DNA from: Thioalkalivibrio sp. ALJ12
Lineage (GTDB): Bacteria; Pseudomonadota; Gammaproteobacteria; Ectothiorhodospirales; Ectothiorhodospiraceae
Length of the DNA: 64,000 bases
Reading direction: 5' to 3'
NCBI RefSeq assembly: GCF_000378305.1
Contig: NZ_KB899538.1
Location: forward strand, 620,001 to 684,000
Shown: positions 17,500 through 26,710 of the stretch, one piece after another
Layout of the letters: each line of letters starts with the position of its first letter
Position numbering within the stretch: the stretch's first letter is position 1
Notes under the pieces: generated by a model
The model's input: the letters and a program-made list of their open reading frames with translations, nothing else
The model's database searches: none
What the model was told of the DNA's origin: nothing
Position numbers and translations under genes: made by a program

Positions 17500-18261
17500 T
17501 TACTGCGAGGCGGAGCGCCCGCCATCCACCGGGATCACCTGTCCGGTGATGTAGGGCGCATCCAGCAGCAGAAAGCGTACCGTACGGGCGATGTCGTCGG
17601 GGTGGCCCTCGCGTTTGAGGGCGGTGCGCTCGACCATCGCTTCGTGCGTCCCGGCATTGTTCGGATCCTCGGGCGAGAGGATTGCGCCGGGTGCGACGCC
17701 GTTAACACGCACGTCCGGGCCCAGTTCGCGGGCATAGGCCTGGGTCAGGGCCCAGAGTCCCGCCTTCGCCGCGGAATACACGGGGTAACCCTTCAGCGGG
17801 CGCAGGGCATGAATGTCCACGATGTTGACCACTGCGCCCCGGGTGCGCGCGAGCGCCGGCGCACAGGCCTGGGTCAGAAATGTGGGGGCCTTCAGGTTGG
17901 ACCCGACCAGGTCATCCCATGCCTGCGTATCGATCGCGCCGACCGGGGTCGCGTAGAAGGTCGAGGCATTGTTGACCAGGTAATCCAGCCGCCCCCAGGC
18001 CTCTTCCGCCTCGCGTGCCAGGCGCTGGATGTCGTTCAGGTTCAGCAGGTCGGCTTGCAGGATGCGCGCGCTGTCCTCGCGCCGGGCATTCAGCGAGTCG
18101 GCCAGGGCGGCAGCGTCGTCGCGCGACCCTCGATAGTGAATGAGCACGCGCAGGCCCTCGCCGTGCAGCCAGCGCACGATGGTCGCGCCGACCCGGCGCG
18201 CGGATCCGGTGACCAGCACCACGCCGGTTTCCGATCGCTCTCCCTGTGTGTGTTCCGTCAC
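17500..18261 (-). CDS. folM: Pteridine reductase, FolM-like short-chain dehydrogenase
   Basis: A 253-aa short-chain dehydrogenase. The cofactor motif is TGSARRVG, the TGxxxRxG variant typical of pteridine reductases that prefer NADPH, rather than the usual TGxxxGxG. The catalytic Tyr/Lys pair is YSAAK, and NNAS is present. The C-terminus VIPVDGGRS is standard. It probably reduces dihydromonapterin or dihydrofolate. The GTG start at 18261 (GAGG six bases upstream) is preferred because the longer frame from 18294 or 18345 would run into the divergent gene starting at 18293. Another pterin gene, folB, lies at 60 kb. Confidence 0.82.
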   Translation of the reverse strand: MTEHTQGERSETGVVLVTGSARRVGATIVRWLHGEGLRVLIHYRGSRDDAAALADSLNARREDSARILQADLLNLNDIQRLAREAEEAWGRLDYLVNNASTFYATPVGAIDTQAWDDLVGSNLKAPTFLTQACAPALARTRGAVVNIVDIHALRPLKGYPVYSAAKAGLWALTQAYARELGPDVRVNGVAPGAILSPEDPNNAGTHEAMVERTALKREGHPDDIARTVRFLLLDAPYITGQVIPVDGGRSASQ

Positions 18262-18292
18262 GTCATGCCTCGCCTTGGTACCATTTGTCGCC

Positions 18293-19489
18293 ATGCTGCC
18301 GCCGAAACCTAGCACACCCACGCCGGATGACCCGGCTGCCGCCATCGCGCGGCAGATGCACGACTCCCTGCAACAGAGTATCGCCGCGCACGGCGGGTTC
18401 CTCCCGTTTGTCGATTACATGCACCAGGCGCTGTATGCGCCGGGGCTCGGCTATTACGTGAACGGGGCGCGCAAGTTGGGCGCGGGCGGTGATTTCGTGA
18501 CCGCGCCGGAGCTGTCCTCGCTCTTCGGCGAGACCCTGGCCAGCTGGCTGGCCCCGCTGCTGCGCGACGAACTGGCGGGCGGCGGGCAGCTGTTGGAGTT
18601 TGGCGCGGGCAGCGGCCGGCTGGCCGGCGATGTGCTTGTGACGCTGCGCGAGCTGGGCGTGGGCTGGCAGTGCTACAAGATCATCGAGGTCAGCCCGGAC
18701 CTGCGGGCCATGCAGCAGGAGCACCTGGCGGAACGCCTGGAGCCGGAGGAGTACGCCCGGGTGGAATGGCTCGATGCCCTGCCCGAGGAGCCGATCCGGG
18801 GTGTGGTACTGGCGAACGAGGTGCTCGACGCACTGCCGGTGGAGCTCTTTCGCTGGCGCGAGGGCCAGCCCTGGCAGATGGGCGTCACAGTGGATGGCGA
18901 CGGCAGGCTGGTGCTGGCGGAGCAGTCGGCCCCCGAGCCACTGGCGGCCGTCGTGCGCGGGCTGCAGGCGGTGCATGGCCCCTGGCCCGACGGATACACC
19001 TCCGAGTGGCGTCCGGCTCAGGCGGCCTGGGTTGCGAGCGTGGCCGCTTGTCTGGAGCAGGGTGTAGCGTTGCTGGTCGACTACGGGTTTCCGCGGGCCG
19101 CGTATTACGCCGCGGAGCGCCACCAGGGCACGCTGGTTGGCTATTACCGTCAGCAGATGATGCTGGACCCCCTGGCGCAGCCCGGGCTGATGGACCTGAC
19201 GGCCAGCGTCGATTTCACTGCGGTGGCCGAGGCCGCGGATGTGGCGGGGCTCGATGTGCTCGGTTATGCCGCGCAGGGCGAGTTCCTGCTGGGTGCGGGC
19301 CTGGCGCAGCGCTTCGAGGCGCGCGTCGGCAGTGGCGAGGATGCCCGCAAGACCATGCAGGCCGCCCAGGCCGTGCGCATGCTGACCCTGCCCGGAGAGA
19401 TGGGCGAGCGCTTTCAGGTGATGACCCTGGGTCGCGCCTGTGCTGCGCTCGACTTCTCCGCGATCCCCGATCGGCGCGGCCGCCTGTGA
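18293..19489 (+). CDS. MidA-family SAM-dependent methyltransferase (NDUFAF7-like)
   Basis: A 398-aa protein of the DUF185 family. The SAM-binding loop is [14 protein letters not shown] near residues 99-112, and conserved family blocks such as [28 protein letters not shown] and [12 protein letters not shown] are present. Mitochondrial NDUFAF7 dimethylates an arginine of complex I; the bacterial target is unknown. The start is ATG at 18293; the frame is open upstream but overlaps the divergent folM-like gene. Only 31 bases separate the two starts, so their promoters must overlap coding sequence. Confidence 0.9.
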   Translation: MLPPKPSTPTPDDPAAAIARQMHDSLQQSIAAHGGFLPFVDYMHQALYAPGLGYYVNGARKLGAGGDFVTAPELSSLFGETLASWLAPLLRDELAGGGQLLEFGAGSGRLAGDVLVTLRELGVGWQCYKIIEVSPDLRAMQQEHLAERLEPEEYARVEWLDALPEEPIRGVVLANEVLDALPVELFRWREGQPWQMGVTVDGDGRLVLAEQSAPEPLAAVVRGLQAVHGPWPDGYTSEWRPAQAAWVASVAACLEQGVALLVDYGFPRAAYYAAERHQGTLVGYYRQQMMLDPLAQPGLMDLTASVDFTAVAEAADVAGLDVLGYAAQGEFLLGAGLAQRFEARVGSGEDARKTMQAAQAVRMLTLPGEMGERFQVMTLGRACAALDFSAIPDRRGRL

Positions 19490-19559
19490 GGGACTCGCAA
19501 TCCCGTCCGGTTCGCCCGGAATCCTTCCCCGTACCCGCGCCCCGAGGCATGCTGCTCCT

Positions 19560-20570
19560 ATGAAAGTCCTGGGTATCGAGACCTCCTGCGACGAGACGGG
19601 CGTGGCGCTGATCGATGATCAGCGCGGCCTGCTCGCGCACCGGCTGTACAGCCAGACCGACCTGCATGCGGTCTACGGCGGCGTGGTACCGGAGCTTGCT
19701 TCGCGCGATCACATCCGGCGCCTGCTGCCGCTGCTGCGGGCGGTGCTGGACGAGGCGGGCGTGAAGGGGCCCGAGCTGGATGCAATCGCCTATACCGGCG
19801 GGCCGGGACTGCTGGGGGCCCTGCTGACGGGGGCCTCGGTCGCGCGCTCGCTCGCTTGGGGCTGGGGCGTGCCGGCGATGCCGGTGCACCACCTCGAAGG
19901 TCACCTGCTGGCCCCGTTCCTGGAAGACGCCGGGCTGGATTTCCCGTTCCTGGTGCTGCTGGTCTCCGGCGGGCACACGCAGCTGATCCATGCCCGTTCC
20001 CTGGGCGACTACGAGCTGCTGGGCGAGAGTATCGACGACGCCGCTGGAGAGGCCTTCGACAAGACCGCCAAGCTGCTGGGGCTGGGCTATCCTGGTGGTC
20101 CCGCCCTGTCGCGCCTGGCCGAGCAGGGGGTGAGCGATGCCCTGCGTCTGCCGCGCCCGATGCTCGACCGGCCGGGGCTGGACATGAGCTTTTCCGGCCT
20201 GAAGACGGCCGTGCTGACGGCCCTGAACAAGCAGGAATACCGCCCGCAGGATGTCGCGCGCGCATTCGAGGAGGCGGTCAGCGAGACCCTGGTGGAGAAG
20301 ACCCGGAGGGCGCTGGAGCAGAGTCAGGCCCCGGCGCTGGTGGTCGCCGGCGGGGTGGCCGCGAACACCCGGCTGCGCGCGGGACTGCAGGCGATGGCCG
20401 CGCAACAGGGGGTGCCGGTGTATTTCCCGCGGATCGAGTTCTGCACGGACAACGGGGCGATGATCGCGCTCGCCGGGCTGCGCCGCCTGCAGGCGGGCTG
20501 GGCGCCCGACGACCAGGCCCCGGCGATCACGGCGCGTGCCCGCTGGCCGCTGGCGGAGCTCTCCGCCTGA
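19560..20570 (+). CDS. tsaD: tRNA N6-threonylcarbamoyladenosine synthase TsaD
   Basis: A 336-aa enzyme that attaches threonylcarbamoyl to A37 of ANN-decoding tRNAs, working with TsaB/TsaE. The metal site HLEGH is at H111 and H115. The ASKHA nucleotide-binding motifs are present: [12 protein letters not shown] at the N-terminus, SGGHT near residue 138 and DAAGEAFDK. The protein is full length and ends normally. ATG at 19560; the frame is open from 19440, but the upstream part is not conserved. It follows the MidA gene by 70 bases and converges with plsY. Confidence 0.97.
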   Translation: MKVLGIETSCDETGVALIDDQRGLLAHRLYSQTDLHAVYGGVVPELASRDHIRRLLPLLRAVLDEAGVKGPELDAIAYTGGPGLLGALLTGASVARSLAWGWGVPAMPVHHLEGHLLAPFLEDAGLDFPFLVLLVSGGHTQLIHARSLGDYELLGESIDDAAGEAFDKTAKLLGLGYPGGPALSRLAEQGVSDALRLPRPMLDRPGLDMSFSGLKTAVLTALNKQEYRPQDVARAFEEAVSETLVEKTRRALEQSQAPALVVAGGVAANTRLRAGLQAMAAQQGVPVYFPRIEFCTDNGAMIALAGLRRLQAGWAPDDQAPAITARARWPLAELSA

Positions 20571-20579
20571 GGCAGATCG

Positions 20580-21200
20580 CTAGTCTCGCGGCGGTTCTGC
20601 CGCCTCGTCCTTCTTGTAGCCGATCTTCCCTTCCTCCCCGCGCATCAGGCGGCGGATGTTGGTGTCGTGGCGGATGAACAGCACCACCGCCATGGCCGCC
20701 ACGATCAGCGCGAGCCAGAAATCCGGTTCCAGGAACACGAAGTAAACGGGTGCCAGCGTCGCCGCGACCAGGGCCGACAGCGAGGAGTAGCGCCAGATCG
20801 CGGCGACCACGAGCCAGGTCAGCAGCGTGAGCCCGCCGACCAGCGGGTTGAGTGCCAGAAGCACGCCCAGCGCGGTGGCCACGCCCTTGCCGCCGCGAAA
20901 GCCGTAGTACACGGGAAACACATGTCCGAGGAAGGCGGCCAGGCCGACCAGGCCGAGGGCCCAGGTCGGAAAGATGCCGAGCTGGGCGGCGACGAACACC
21001 GGCAGCCAGCCCTTGCCGACATCCCCGATCAACGTGATGATGGCCGCCTTCTTGCCTCCGTAGCGCAGTACGTTGGTCGCACCGGGGTTGCCCGAGCCTG
21101 TGTGACGTGGGTCCGGCAGCCGCAGCAACTTGCTCACGACGATGGCCGTGGAAAGCGATCCCAGCAGATACGCGATGACAATGCCCAGTACGATGTCCAT
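20580..21200 (-). CDS. plsY: Glycerol-3-phosphate acyltransferase PlsY
   Basis: A 206-aa inner-membrane enzyme that transfers acyl from acyl-phosphate to glycerol-3-phosphate, the first step of phospholipid synthesis. The three family motifs are visible: GSLSTAIVVSK, GSGNPGATNVLR and the GHVFPVYYGFRGGKGVATALG block. About five to six membrane helices are present. The C-terminus is charged and cytoplasmic. ATG at 21200; the open frame continues upstream to 21983, but that part overlaps bioH on the other strand and is not PlsY-like. Confidence 0.95.
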   Translation of the reverse strand: MDIVLGIVIAYLLGSLSTAIVVSKLLRLPDPRHTGSGNPGATNVLRYGGKKAAIITLIGDVGKGWLPVFVAAQLGIFPTWALGLVGLAAFLGHVFPVYYGFRGGKGVATALGVLLALNPLVGGLTLLTWLVVAAIWRYSSLSALVAATLAPVYFVFLEPDFWLALIVAAMAVVLFIRHDTNIRRLMRGEEGKIGYKKDEAAEPPRD

Positions 21201-21305
21201 GCAAACTCGACCTGAAGATTCGGTTGGGTGGGGTGTGGCGCGAAACGGCGCCCATGATACGCAAGCCGGGGCGCTGCGTTCAGGGTGGCGGCGGGTTGGC
21301 CCGCG

Positions 21306-22052
21306 ATGAAGCGCCCGACCCTTGTGCTGCTGCACGGCTGGGGGTTCTCCCCGGCAGTCTGGGCGCCTTTGCGTGCCGCGCTGCCCGGGTTCGAGATCCA
21401 CGCGCCGGCCCTGCCGGGGCACGGGGAACTCGCTGGTGGAGAGGCCCTGGGCGATCCTGTGGCTACCTGCGAGGCCATCCGGGCTCAGCTGCCGCGCCCG
21501 CTGTCGCGCCCCATCTGGCTGGGCTGGTCGCTCGGCGGGCTGGTTGCGCTGGAGCTGGCGCGCCAGATACCGGATACCCGGGGGCTCGTGCTGCTCAATT
21601 CCACGCCGCGTTTTGCAGCGGCCCCGGACTGGGGCCATGCGCTGCCGGCCGCGGAGCTTGCGGACTTTCAGTTGGCCCTCGAGGGGCCCCGGCGGCGACT
21701 GCACCGGCGACTGGCCATGCTCTGCGCCAGGGGCTCGCCGGAAGCGGCCTCGCTGGCCGCCGATCTGACGAGCGAGCTGGAGGGTGCCCCGGCGACCGAT
21801 CAGGGCCTCGCGGCCGGGCTGGCCTGCCTGATGGAGTGTGACCAGCGCGTCTACTGGCAATCCAGTTCGGTGCCGCTCGGGGCCTGTCTCGCCGAGGGAG
21901 ACGCGCTGGTACCGTCCACCGTGGCGGATGACCTGCGCGGCCTGCGCCCGGACGCCCGGCTGGTCGTGCGGCCCGGGGGCCATGCGCAGTGGTGGCAGGA
22001 CCCGGCGCCCGTGGCGGCCTTTATAAACGAGTTTCTAGCGGCACTGGAGTGA
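21306..22052 (+). CDS. bioH: Pimeloyl-ACP methyl ester carboxylesterase
   Basis: A 248-aa alpha/beta hydrolase that removes the methyl protecting group from pimeloyl-ACP methyl ester at the end of early biotin synthesis. The nucleophile Ser75 lies in GWSLGG (73-78), the oxyanion segment is LLHGWGF, and the acid and base are in EGDALVPS and PGGHAQWW. The pairing with bioC 10 bases downstream makes BioH much more likely than another esterase. ATG at 21306 is chosen; a GTG at 21285 is in frame. Confidence 0.9.
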   Translation: MKRPTLVLLHGWGFSPAVWAPLRAALPGFEIHAPALPGHGELAGGEALGDPVATCEAIRAQLPRPLSRPIWLGWSLGGLVALELARQIPDTRGLVLLNSTPRFAAAPDWGHALPAAELADFQLALEGPRRRLHRRLAMLCARGSPEAASLAADLTSELEGAPATDQGLAAGLACLMECDQRVYWQSSSVPLGACLAEGDALVPSTVADDLRGLRPDARLVVRPGGHAQWWQDPAPVAAFINEFLAALE

Positions 22053-22062
22053 TCGGCGATCC

Positions 22063-22935
22063 ATGACGGGGGCGGATGAATACGCACTGGACAAGGCGCG
22101 CGTACGCGAGGCCTTCGGGCGGGCGGCTGCGGGCTACGAGGCCCATGCGGTGCTGCAGCGCGAGGTCCAAGGACGGCTGCTCGAGCGACTCGATCTGGTC
22201 AAGCTGCAACCGGCCCGCGTGCTCGATCTGGGTTGCGGGACCGGGGAGGCGCTGGATCTCCTGCGGCGGCGCTACCGCAAGGCCGAACTGACCGGTGTCG
22301 ACTTTGCCCCGGGGATGGTCGCGGCGGTGCAGCGCCGCGGCCGCTGGTGGCGACGGCCGCTGGCCGTGTGTGCGGACATCGAGGCTTTGCCCCTGCCGGA
22401 GGCGCACTACGATCTGGCGATCTCCAGTGCGGCGTTGCAGTGGTGTTCCAGCCTCGATCAGGCCTTTTCCGAGGTGCGGCGTGTGCTGGCGCCGGGGGCG
22501 CTGTGGACCTTTTCCACCTTCGGCCCGGATACCCTGCGTGAGCTGCGCGCGGCCTTTGCCGAGGTCGACGGCGGGAACGCGCAACACGTGAATGCCTTTG
22601 TCGATATGCACGACATCGGTGATGCCCTGGTGCGTGCGGGGTTCGCGGACCCGGTGATGGATCAGGAGAGCCTGACGCTCACCTATGGCGATTTCGACAC
22701 TCTGTTGCGTGATCTGCGTGGGGTGGGGGTGCGCAATGCGCTGGCTGGGCGTGGGCGCGGGCTGCTGGGTCCGCGTCGGCTGCAGGCCGTGGCCGAGGCC
22801 TATGCGCGGGCGTTTGCGGTCGAGGGTCGACTGCCGGCGACCTGGGAGATTGTGTACGGCCATGCCTGGGTGCCGGAGGCTCCGCCGCCCTCGAAGCCGC
22901 AAGGCCGGGTGATTCCCGTTCGGCCCGTCTCTTGA
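22063..22935 (+). CDS. bioC: Malonyl-ACP O-methyltransferase
   Basis: A 290-aa SAM methyltransferase that masks malonyl-ACP as a methyl ester so that fatty acid synthesis can build the pimeloyl chain of biotin. The SAM loop VLDLGCGTGEAL is near residues 53-64, followed by LTGVDFAPGMV and AISSAALQWC, both typical of BioC. The N-terminal DKARVREAFGRAAAGYE segment is the family hallmark. The C-terminus is slightly extended. The stop codon TGA lies inside the FNR box that controls ccoN. No BirA operator or other biotin gene is visible nearby. Confidence 0.93.
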   Translation: MTGADEYALDKARVREAFGRAAAGYEAHAVLQREVQGRLLERLDLVKLQPARVLDLGCGTGEALDLLRRRYRKAELTGVDFAPGMVAAVQRRGRWWRRPLAVCADIEALPLPEAHYDLAISSAALQWCSSLDQAFSEVRRVLAPGALWTFSTFGPDTLRELRAAFAEVDGGNAQHVNAFVDMHDIGDALVRAGFADPVMDQESLTLTYGDFDTLLRDLRGVGVRNALAGRGRGLLGPRRLQAVAEAYARAFAVEGRLPATWEIVYGHAWVPEAPPPSKPQGRVIPVRPVS

Positions 22936-22945
22936 TCCAGATCAA
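22932..22945 (+). promoter_or_regulatory. FNR/Anr box of the cco operon
   Basis: A perfect TTGAT-CCAG-ATCAA palindrome overlapping the end of bioC, about 200 bases before ccoN. FNR-type activation of ccoNOQP at low oxygen is the norm in proteobacteria. The same 14-base sequence precedes the 44-aa protein gene near 13.8 kb. Confidence 0.9.
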
Positions 22946-23010
22946 CCCGGGGCGATTGGCCCCTCGCAGAGCAAGGCCATAAAGATGTATTCTCTCTGGC
23001 GCTGAAAGTT

Positions 23011-23060
23011 CCGCCTGACTTGGGGCTAATTCCGAGTGTTACAGGCGGTATTGGTTTTTT
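23011..23060 (+). other. Possible leader hairpin before ccoN
   Basis: CCGCCTG (23011-23017) can pair with CAGGCGG (23042-23048) across a 24-base loop, and six T follow at 23055-23060. It could be a weak attenuator in the ccoN leader, but the loop is long and no regulatory partner is seen. Confidence 0.3.
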
Positions 23061-23141
23061 GTGCGTCTGGAATGGGGTAAAGTTCACGCCCCCCGAAACC
23101 ATCGGGACATCCGTGTTCCCCGCAGCAAGGTGGAAAAAGTC

Positions 23142-24629
23142 ATGTCGCAAGCAGCCACTACGGCGGGTTCCGTACCCGCAACGTCAGTCGCTTCAACCGA
23201 GCAGTACAACTACGCGATCGTCAAGCGTTTCGCGATTGCCGCCGTCCTCTGGGGCGTGTTTGGCATGGCGGCCGGGGTCTGGATTGCCTCGCAGCTCGCG
23301 TTCCCGTTCCTGAATTTCGATATCGCCCAGATCACCTTTGGCCGATTCCGTCCGGTACATACCACGGCGGTCATCTTTGGTTTTGGTGGTAATGCCCTGT
23401 TTGCGACGTCGTACTATGTCGTCCAGCGCACCTGTCAGACACGGCTGTACGGTGATTCGCTGGCGAGCTTCACCTTCTACGGGTGGAACCTGGCACTGAT
23501 CCTCGGCGTGATCACCTACACCATGGGGATCACCCAGGGTCGCGAATACGCCGAGTTCAACTGGCAGATCGACCTGATCATCCTGGTCGTGTGGGTGGTC
23601 TACTTCTGGATCTACCTGCAGACCCTGCTGCGCCGGACCCAGCCGCACATCTATGTGGCGAACTGGTTCTTCATGTCGTTCATCCTGGCGACAGCCCTGC
23701 TGCACATCTTCAATAACCTGGAAGTGCCGGTCGGCATCTTCCACTCGCACTCCTACCCGCTGTTCTCCGGCGTGCAGGATGCGATGCGTCAGTGGTGGTA
23801 CGGCCATAACGCGGTGGGCTTCTTCCTGACCGCGGCCTTCCTCGGGATGATGTACTACTTCGTGCCCAAGCAGGCCGGTCGACCGATCTACTCGTACAAG
23901 CTGTCGATCATCCACTTCTGGGCGCTGGTGTTCCTGTACATGTGGGTGGGCGCGCACCACCTGCACTGGACCGCCCTGCCGGACTGGGTCTCCACCCTGG
24001 CGGCGACCTTCTCCATCCTGCTGCTGCTGCCCTCCTGGGGTGGCATGATCAACGGCATCATGACCCTGTCGGGGGCCTGGGATAAGCTGCGCACCGACCC
24101 GATCATGCTGTTCCTGATCACCGCGCTGTCGTTCTACGGCATGTCGACCTTCGAAGGTCCGATGATGTCGCTGAAGAGCGTGAACGCGCTGTCGCACTAC
24201 ACCGACTGGACCGTCGGCCACGTGCACTCCGGTGCGCTGGGCTGGGTGGCGATGATCACCTTCGGTTCGCTGTACCACCTGATCCCGCGTCTGTGGGGCG
24301 TCAACCTGTACAGCCTCAAGCTTGTGTACGTGCACTTCTTCCTGGCGACCATCGGGATCGTGCTGTACATCACCGCGATGTGGGTGGCCGGTATCGGTCA
24401 GGGCCTGATGCTGCGTGCCTTCGACCAGTACGGGAACCTTGCCTACACCTTCACCGAGTCGGTGGTGTTCCTGCATCGTCCGTATGTGGTGCGTGCCATT
24501 GGTGGCGGGTTCTTCCTCGCCGGCATGCTGATCATGGCCTGGAACGTCGCCATGACTGTCCGCATGGGCATCAAGTCCGAAGCTCGCGAGCGTGAAGAAG
24601 CCCGCGCGGCCGAAGCCCGCACGGCCTGA
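23142..24629 (+). CDS. ccoN: cbb3-type cytochrome c oxidase catalytic subunit I
   Basis: A 495-aa haem-copper oxidase subunit with about twelve helices. It binds haem b and the high-spin b3/CuB centre. Visible ligand regions are [17 protein letters not shown] (low-spin haem His), [15 protein letters not shown] (CuB His near residue 225), [12 protein letters not shown] (CuB His pair) and [15 protein letters not shown] (haem ligands). It reduces oxygen with high affinity. ATG at 23142 is preceded by AAGGTGG. The open frame from 23061 lies in the leader. First gene of ccoNOQP. Confidence 0.98.
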   Translation: MSQAATTAGSVPATSVASTEQYNYAIVKRFAIAAVLWGVFGMAAGVWIASQLAFPFLNFDIAQITFGRFRPVHTTAVIFGFGGNALFATSYYVVQRTCQTRLYGDSLASFTFYGWNLALILGVITYTMGITQGREYAEFNWQIDLIILVVWVVYFWIYLQTLLRRTQPHIYVANWFFMSFILATALLHIFNNLEVPVGIFHSHSYPLFSGVQDAMRQWWYGHNAVGFFLTAAFLGMMYYFVPKQAGRPIYSYKLSIIHFWALVFLYMWVGAHHLHWTALPDWVSTLAATFSILLLLPSWGGMINGIMTLSGAWDKLRTDPIMLFLITALSFYGMSTFEGPMMSLKSVNALSHYTDWTVGHVHSGALGWVAMITFGSLYHLIPRLWGVNLYSLKLVYVHFFLATIGIVLYITAMWVAGIGQGLMLRAFDQYGNLAYTFTESVVFLHRPYVVRAIGGGFFLAGMLIMAWNVAMTVRMGIKSEAREREEARAAEARTA

Positions 24630-24647
24630 TAGGGAGAGACTAGATCC

Positions 24648-25382
24648 ATGAAGCACGAAAGCGTTGAAACCAATGCCGGCCTGCTGATCATCCTGACGCT
24701 CGCGGTGATCAGTGTGGGCGGCCTGGTCGAGATTGTCCCGCTGTTCTACATCGACGATACGATCGAAGAAGTAGACGGCGTGCGCCCGTACACCCCGCTG
24801 GAGCAGCGCGGGCGTGACATCTTTGTCCGCGAGGGCTGCTACACCTGCCACTCGCAGATGGTGCGCCCGTTCCGTGACGAGATGCTGCGCTACGGCCACT
24901 ACTCGCTGGCGGCGGAGTCCAAGTACGACCATCCGTTCCAGTGGGGCTCCAAGCGTACCGGGCCGGACCTGGCGCGCGTCGGTGGCAAGTACTCCAACGA
25001 ATGGCAGGTCCAGCATCTGATTGACCCGCAGTCGCTGGTGCCCGAGTCGATCATGCCCGGTTATCCTTGGCTGGCGACCACGCCGCTGGACTACTCCGAT
25101 GTCGCGGCGCGCATGCGTGCCCTGAAGCGCGTCGGCGTTCCGTACTCGATTACCGAGGAAGAGTACGAGGCCAATGTCGAGAAGTTCGGCGAACAACACG
25201 CCCGGATGTTCGACATCAACAACGCCGAAGAGATGCTGATCGAGCAGGCGCAGGCCGAGAACTTTGACGGCGACTCCTCGTTCATCTCCGAGATGGATGC
25301 CATGGTGGCCTACCTGCAGGTGCTCGGCACCATGGTTGATTTCAGCGAATACGACGACGGCCACTTCGCCGAATTCCGTTAG
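24648..25382 (+). CDS. ccoO: cbb3 oxidase monohaem cytochrome c subunit
   Basis: A 244-aa protein with one N-terminal anchor helix ([22 protein letters not shown]) and a single haem motif [12 protein letters not shown] near residue 65. The [10 protein letters not shown] segment holds the Met axial ligand. It passes electrons from CcoP to CcoN. It follows ccoN by 18 bases with GGGAGAG as ribosome binding site. Confidence 0.97.
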   Translation: MKHESVETNAGLLIILTLAVISVGGLVEIVPLFYIDDTIEEVDGVRPYTPLEQRGRDIFVREGCYTCHSQMVRPFRDEMLRYGHYSLAAESKYDHPFQWGSKRTGPDLARVGGKYSNEWQVQHLIDPQSLVPESIMPGYPWLATTPLDYSDVAARMRALKRVGVPYSITEEEYEANVEKFGEQHARMFDINNAEEMLIEQAQAENFDGDSSFISEMDAMVAYLQVLGTMVDFSEYDDGHFAEFR

Positions 25383-25411
25383 GGAATTCGGCCCGGCCAA
25401 GGTTGGGAGAC

Positions 25412-25630
25412 ATGGCAGCAGCCTGGGAATGGATTACGGATCTCGGCAACAGCAAGATGTTTGCGCTGGTGCTGTTCATGAGCACGTTCATCGGGATCGT
25501 GATTTACCTGTTCGCCAAGCCGAGCCGGGCCAAGAAGTTCGAGACGTATCGCTACATTCCTCTGGAAGAAGATGATTCGCACCTGGAGCCCACGGCCCGG
25601 CGCGACAAAACCGAGAGCGAAAAGCAATGA
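25412..25630 (+). CDS. ccoQ: cbb3 oxidase small subunit CcoQ
   Basis: A 72-aa protein with one helix (FALVLFMSTFIGIVIYLFA) and the characteristic after-helix pattern F..YRYIPLEED, as in CcoQ/FixQ. CcoQ stabilises the oxidase complex. The start ATG at 25412 is preceded by GGGAG. The stop overlaps the start of ccoP by four bases. Confidence 0.93.
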   Translation: MAAAWEWITDLGNSKMFALVLFMSTFIGIVIYLFAKPSRAKKFETYRYIPLEEDDSHLEPTARRDKTESEKQ

Positions 25631-26550
25631 GCACACAGGACAACCGCGATAAGAACCAGGTCGAGACCACCGGGCACGTCTGGGACGGGGACCTTCAGGA
25701 ATACAACAACCCGCTCCCGCGCTGGTGGCTGTGGGGCTTCTACGCCACGGTCGTGTTCGCGCTGGTCTACTGGCTGATCTATCCGGCCTGGCCTATCGGC
25801 GACAGCTTCACCAAGGGCTTTGCCACCATCACCTACGAGGTGAACGGCGAAGAGCGCACCACGCACTGGAACACCCGTGCCCTGCTGGCGCGCGACATGC
25901 AGACCGGCGAGTACGCGGTGCGCCAGCGCGAGATGCTGGAGCAGGTCGCCAGCCAGGACTACGAGACGATCCTGGCCGATGCCGACTCCATGAGCTTCGT
26001 CAACGCGTACGCCCAGGGTTCCTTCGGGACCTGGTGTGCGGCCTGTCACCAGGTCGGCGGCGCGGGTGTGATCGGGCAGTATCCGAACCTGCGCAACGAC
26101 CACTGGAAGTGGGGCGGCACGGTCGAGCAGATCGAGCACACCATCCGTGAAGGTCGTCTGGGCTACATGCCGGGGTATCGCGACACGCTGACCCGCGATC
26201 AGATGAACGAAGTGGCGGCCTACGTCCTGTCGCTGAATGATTACGACGTTGACTCCGACATGTCCGATGCCGGCGAGCGGATTTTCGCCGGCATGGAAGG
26301 CGGCTGCTTCCAGTGCCACGGTGAGGATGGCCAGGGCCTGGCCTCACAGGGCGCGCCGAATCTGACCAACAACATCTGGGGCCTTATCGACGTGCAGGGT
26401 GCGGAGAGTGACTCCGAGCGCCTGCGCCTGGTGGCCAACTTCGTCCGTGATGGCATCCAGCGCGAGATGCCGGGATTTGCCGACCGCCTGTCGGACGACG
26501 AGATCAAGATGCTGACGGCGTACGTCCATTCGCTGGGCGGCGGTCAGTAA
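25627..26550 (+). CDS. ccoP: cbb3 oxidase dihaem cytochrome c subunit
   Basis: A 307-aa protein with the N-terminal CcoP signature HVWDGDLQEYNNPLPRWW, one to two helices, and two cytochrome c domains with haem motifs CAACH (near residue 138) and CFQCH (near residue 222). It is the electron entry point from soluble or membrane cytochromes c. Its ATG overlaps ccoQ by four bases, so the two are translationally coupled. Confidence 0.97.
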   Translation: MSTQDNRDKNQVETTGHVWDGDLQEYNNPLPRWWLWGFYATVVFALVYWLIYPAWPIGDSFTKGFATITYEVNGEERTTHWNTRALLARDMQTGEYAVRQREMLEQVASQDYETILADADSMSFVNAYAQGSFGTWCAACHQVGGAGVIGQYPNLRNDHWKWGGTVEQIEHTIREGRLGYMPGYRDTLTRDQMNEVAAYVLSLNDYDVDSDMSDAGERIFAGMEGGCFQCHGEDGQGLASQGAPNLTNNIWGLIDVQGAESDSERLRLVANFVRDGIQREMPGFADRLSDDEIKMLTAYVHSLGGGQ

Positions 26551-26710
26551 ACGCATTGCTCCCGGGGTTCACCAGCGGGTGAGTCCCGGTTCGCACTACA
26601 GGGGTTCCGCACGGGTTTCTTGACGGCCGTCCGGGCCCCTGCTTCCGTTGGGGAGACACTCCCTCGCACATGGTGGTGTGCGCACGCCGGGTTCATTCCC
26701 GGGAGGATTC

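Noticed and set aside
23000-23013. A 14-base match CGCTGAAAGTTCCG shared by the ccoN and rpoH leaders
   Set aside because: Matches of this length are expected by chance in a window of this size, and the orientation relative to the genes differs.
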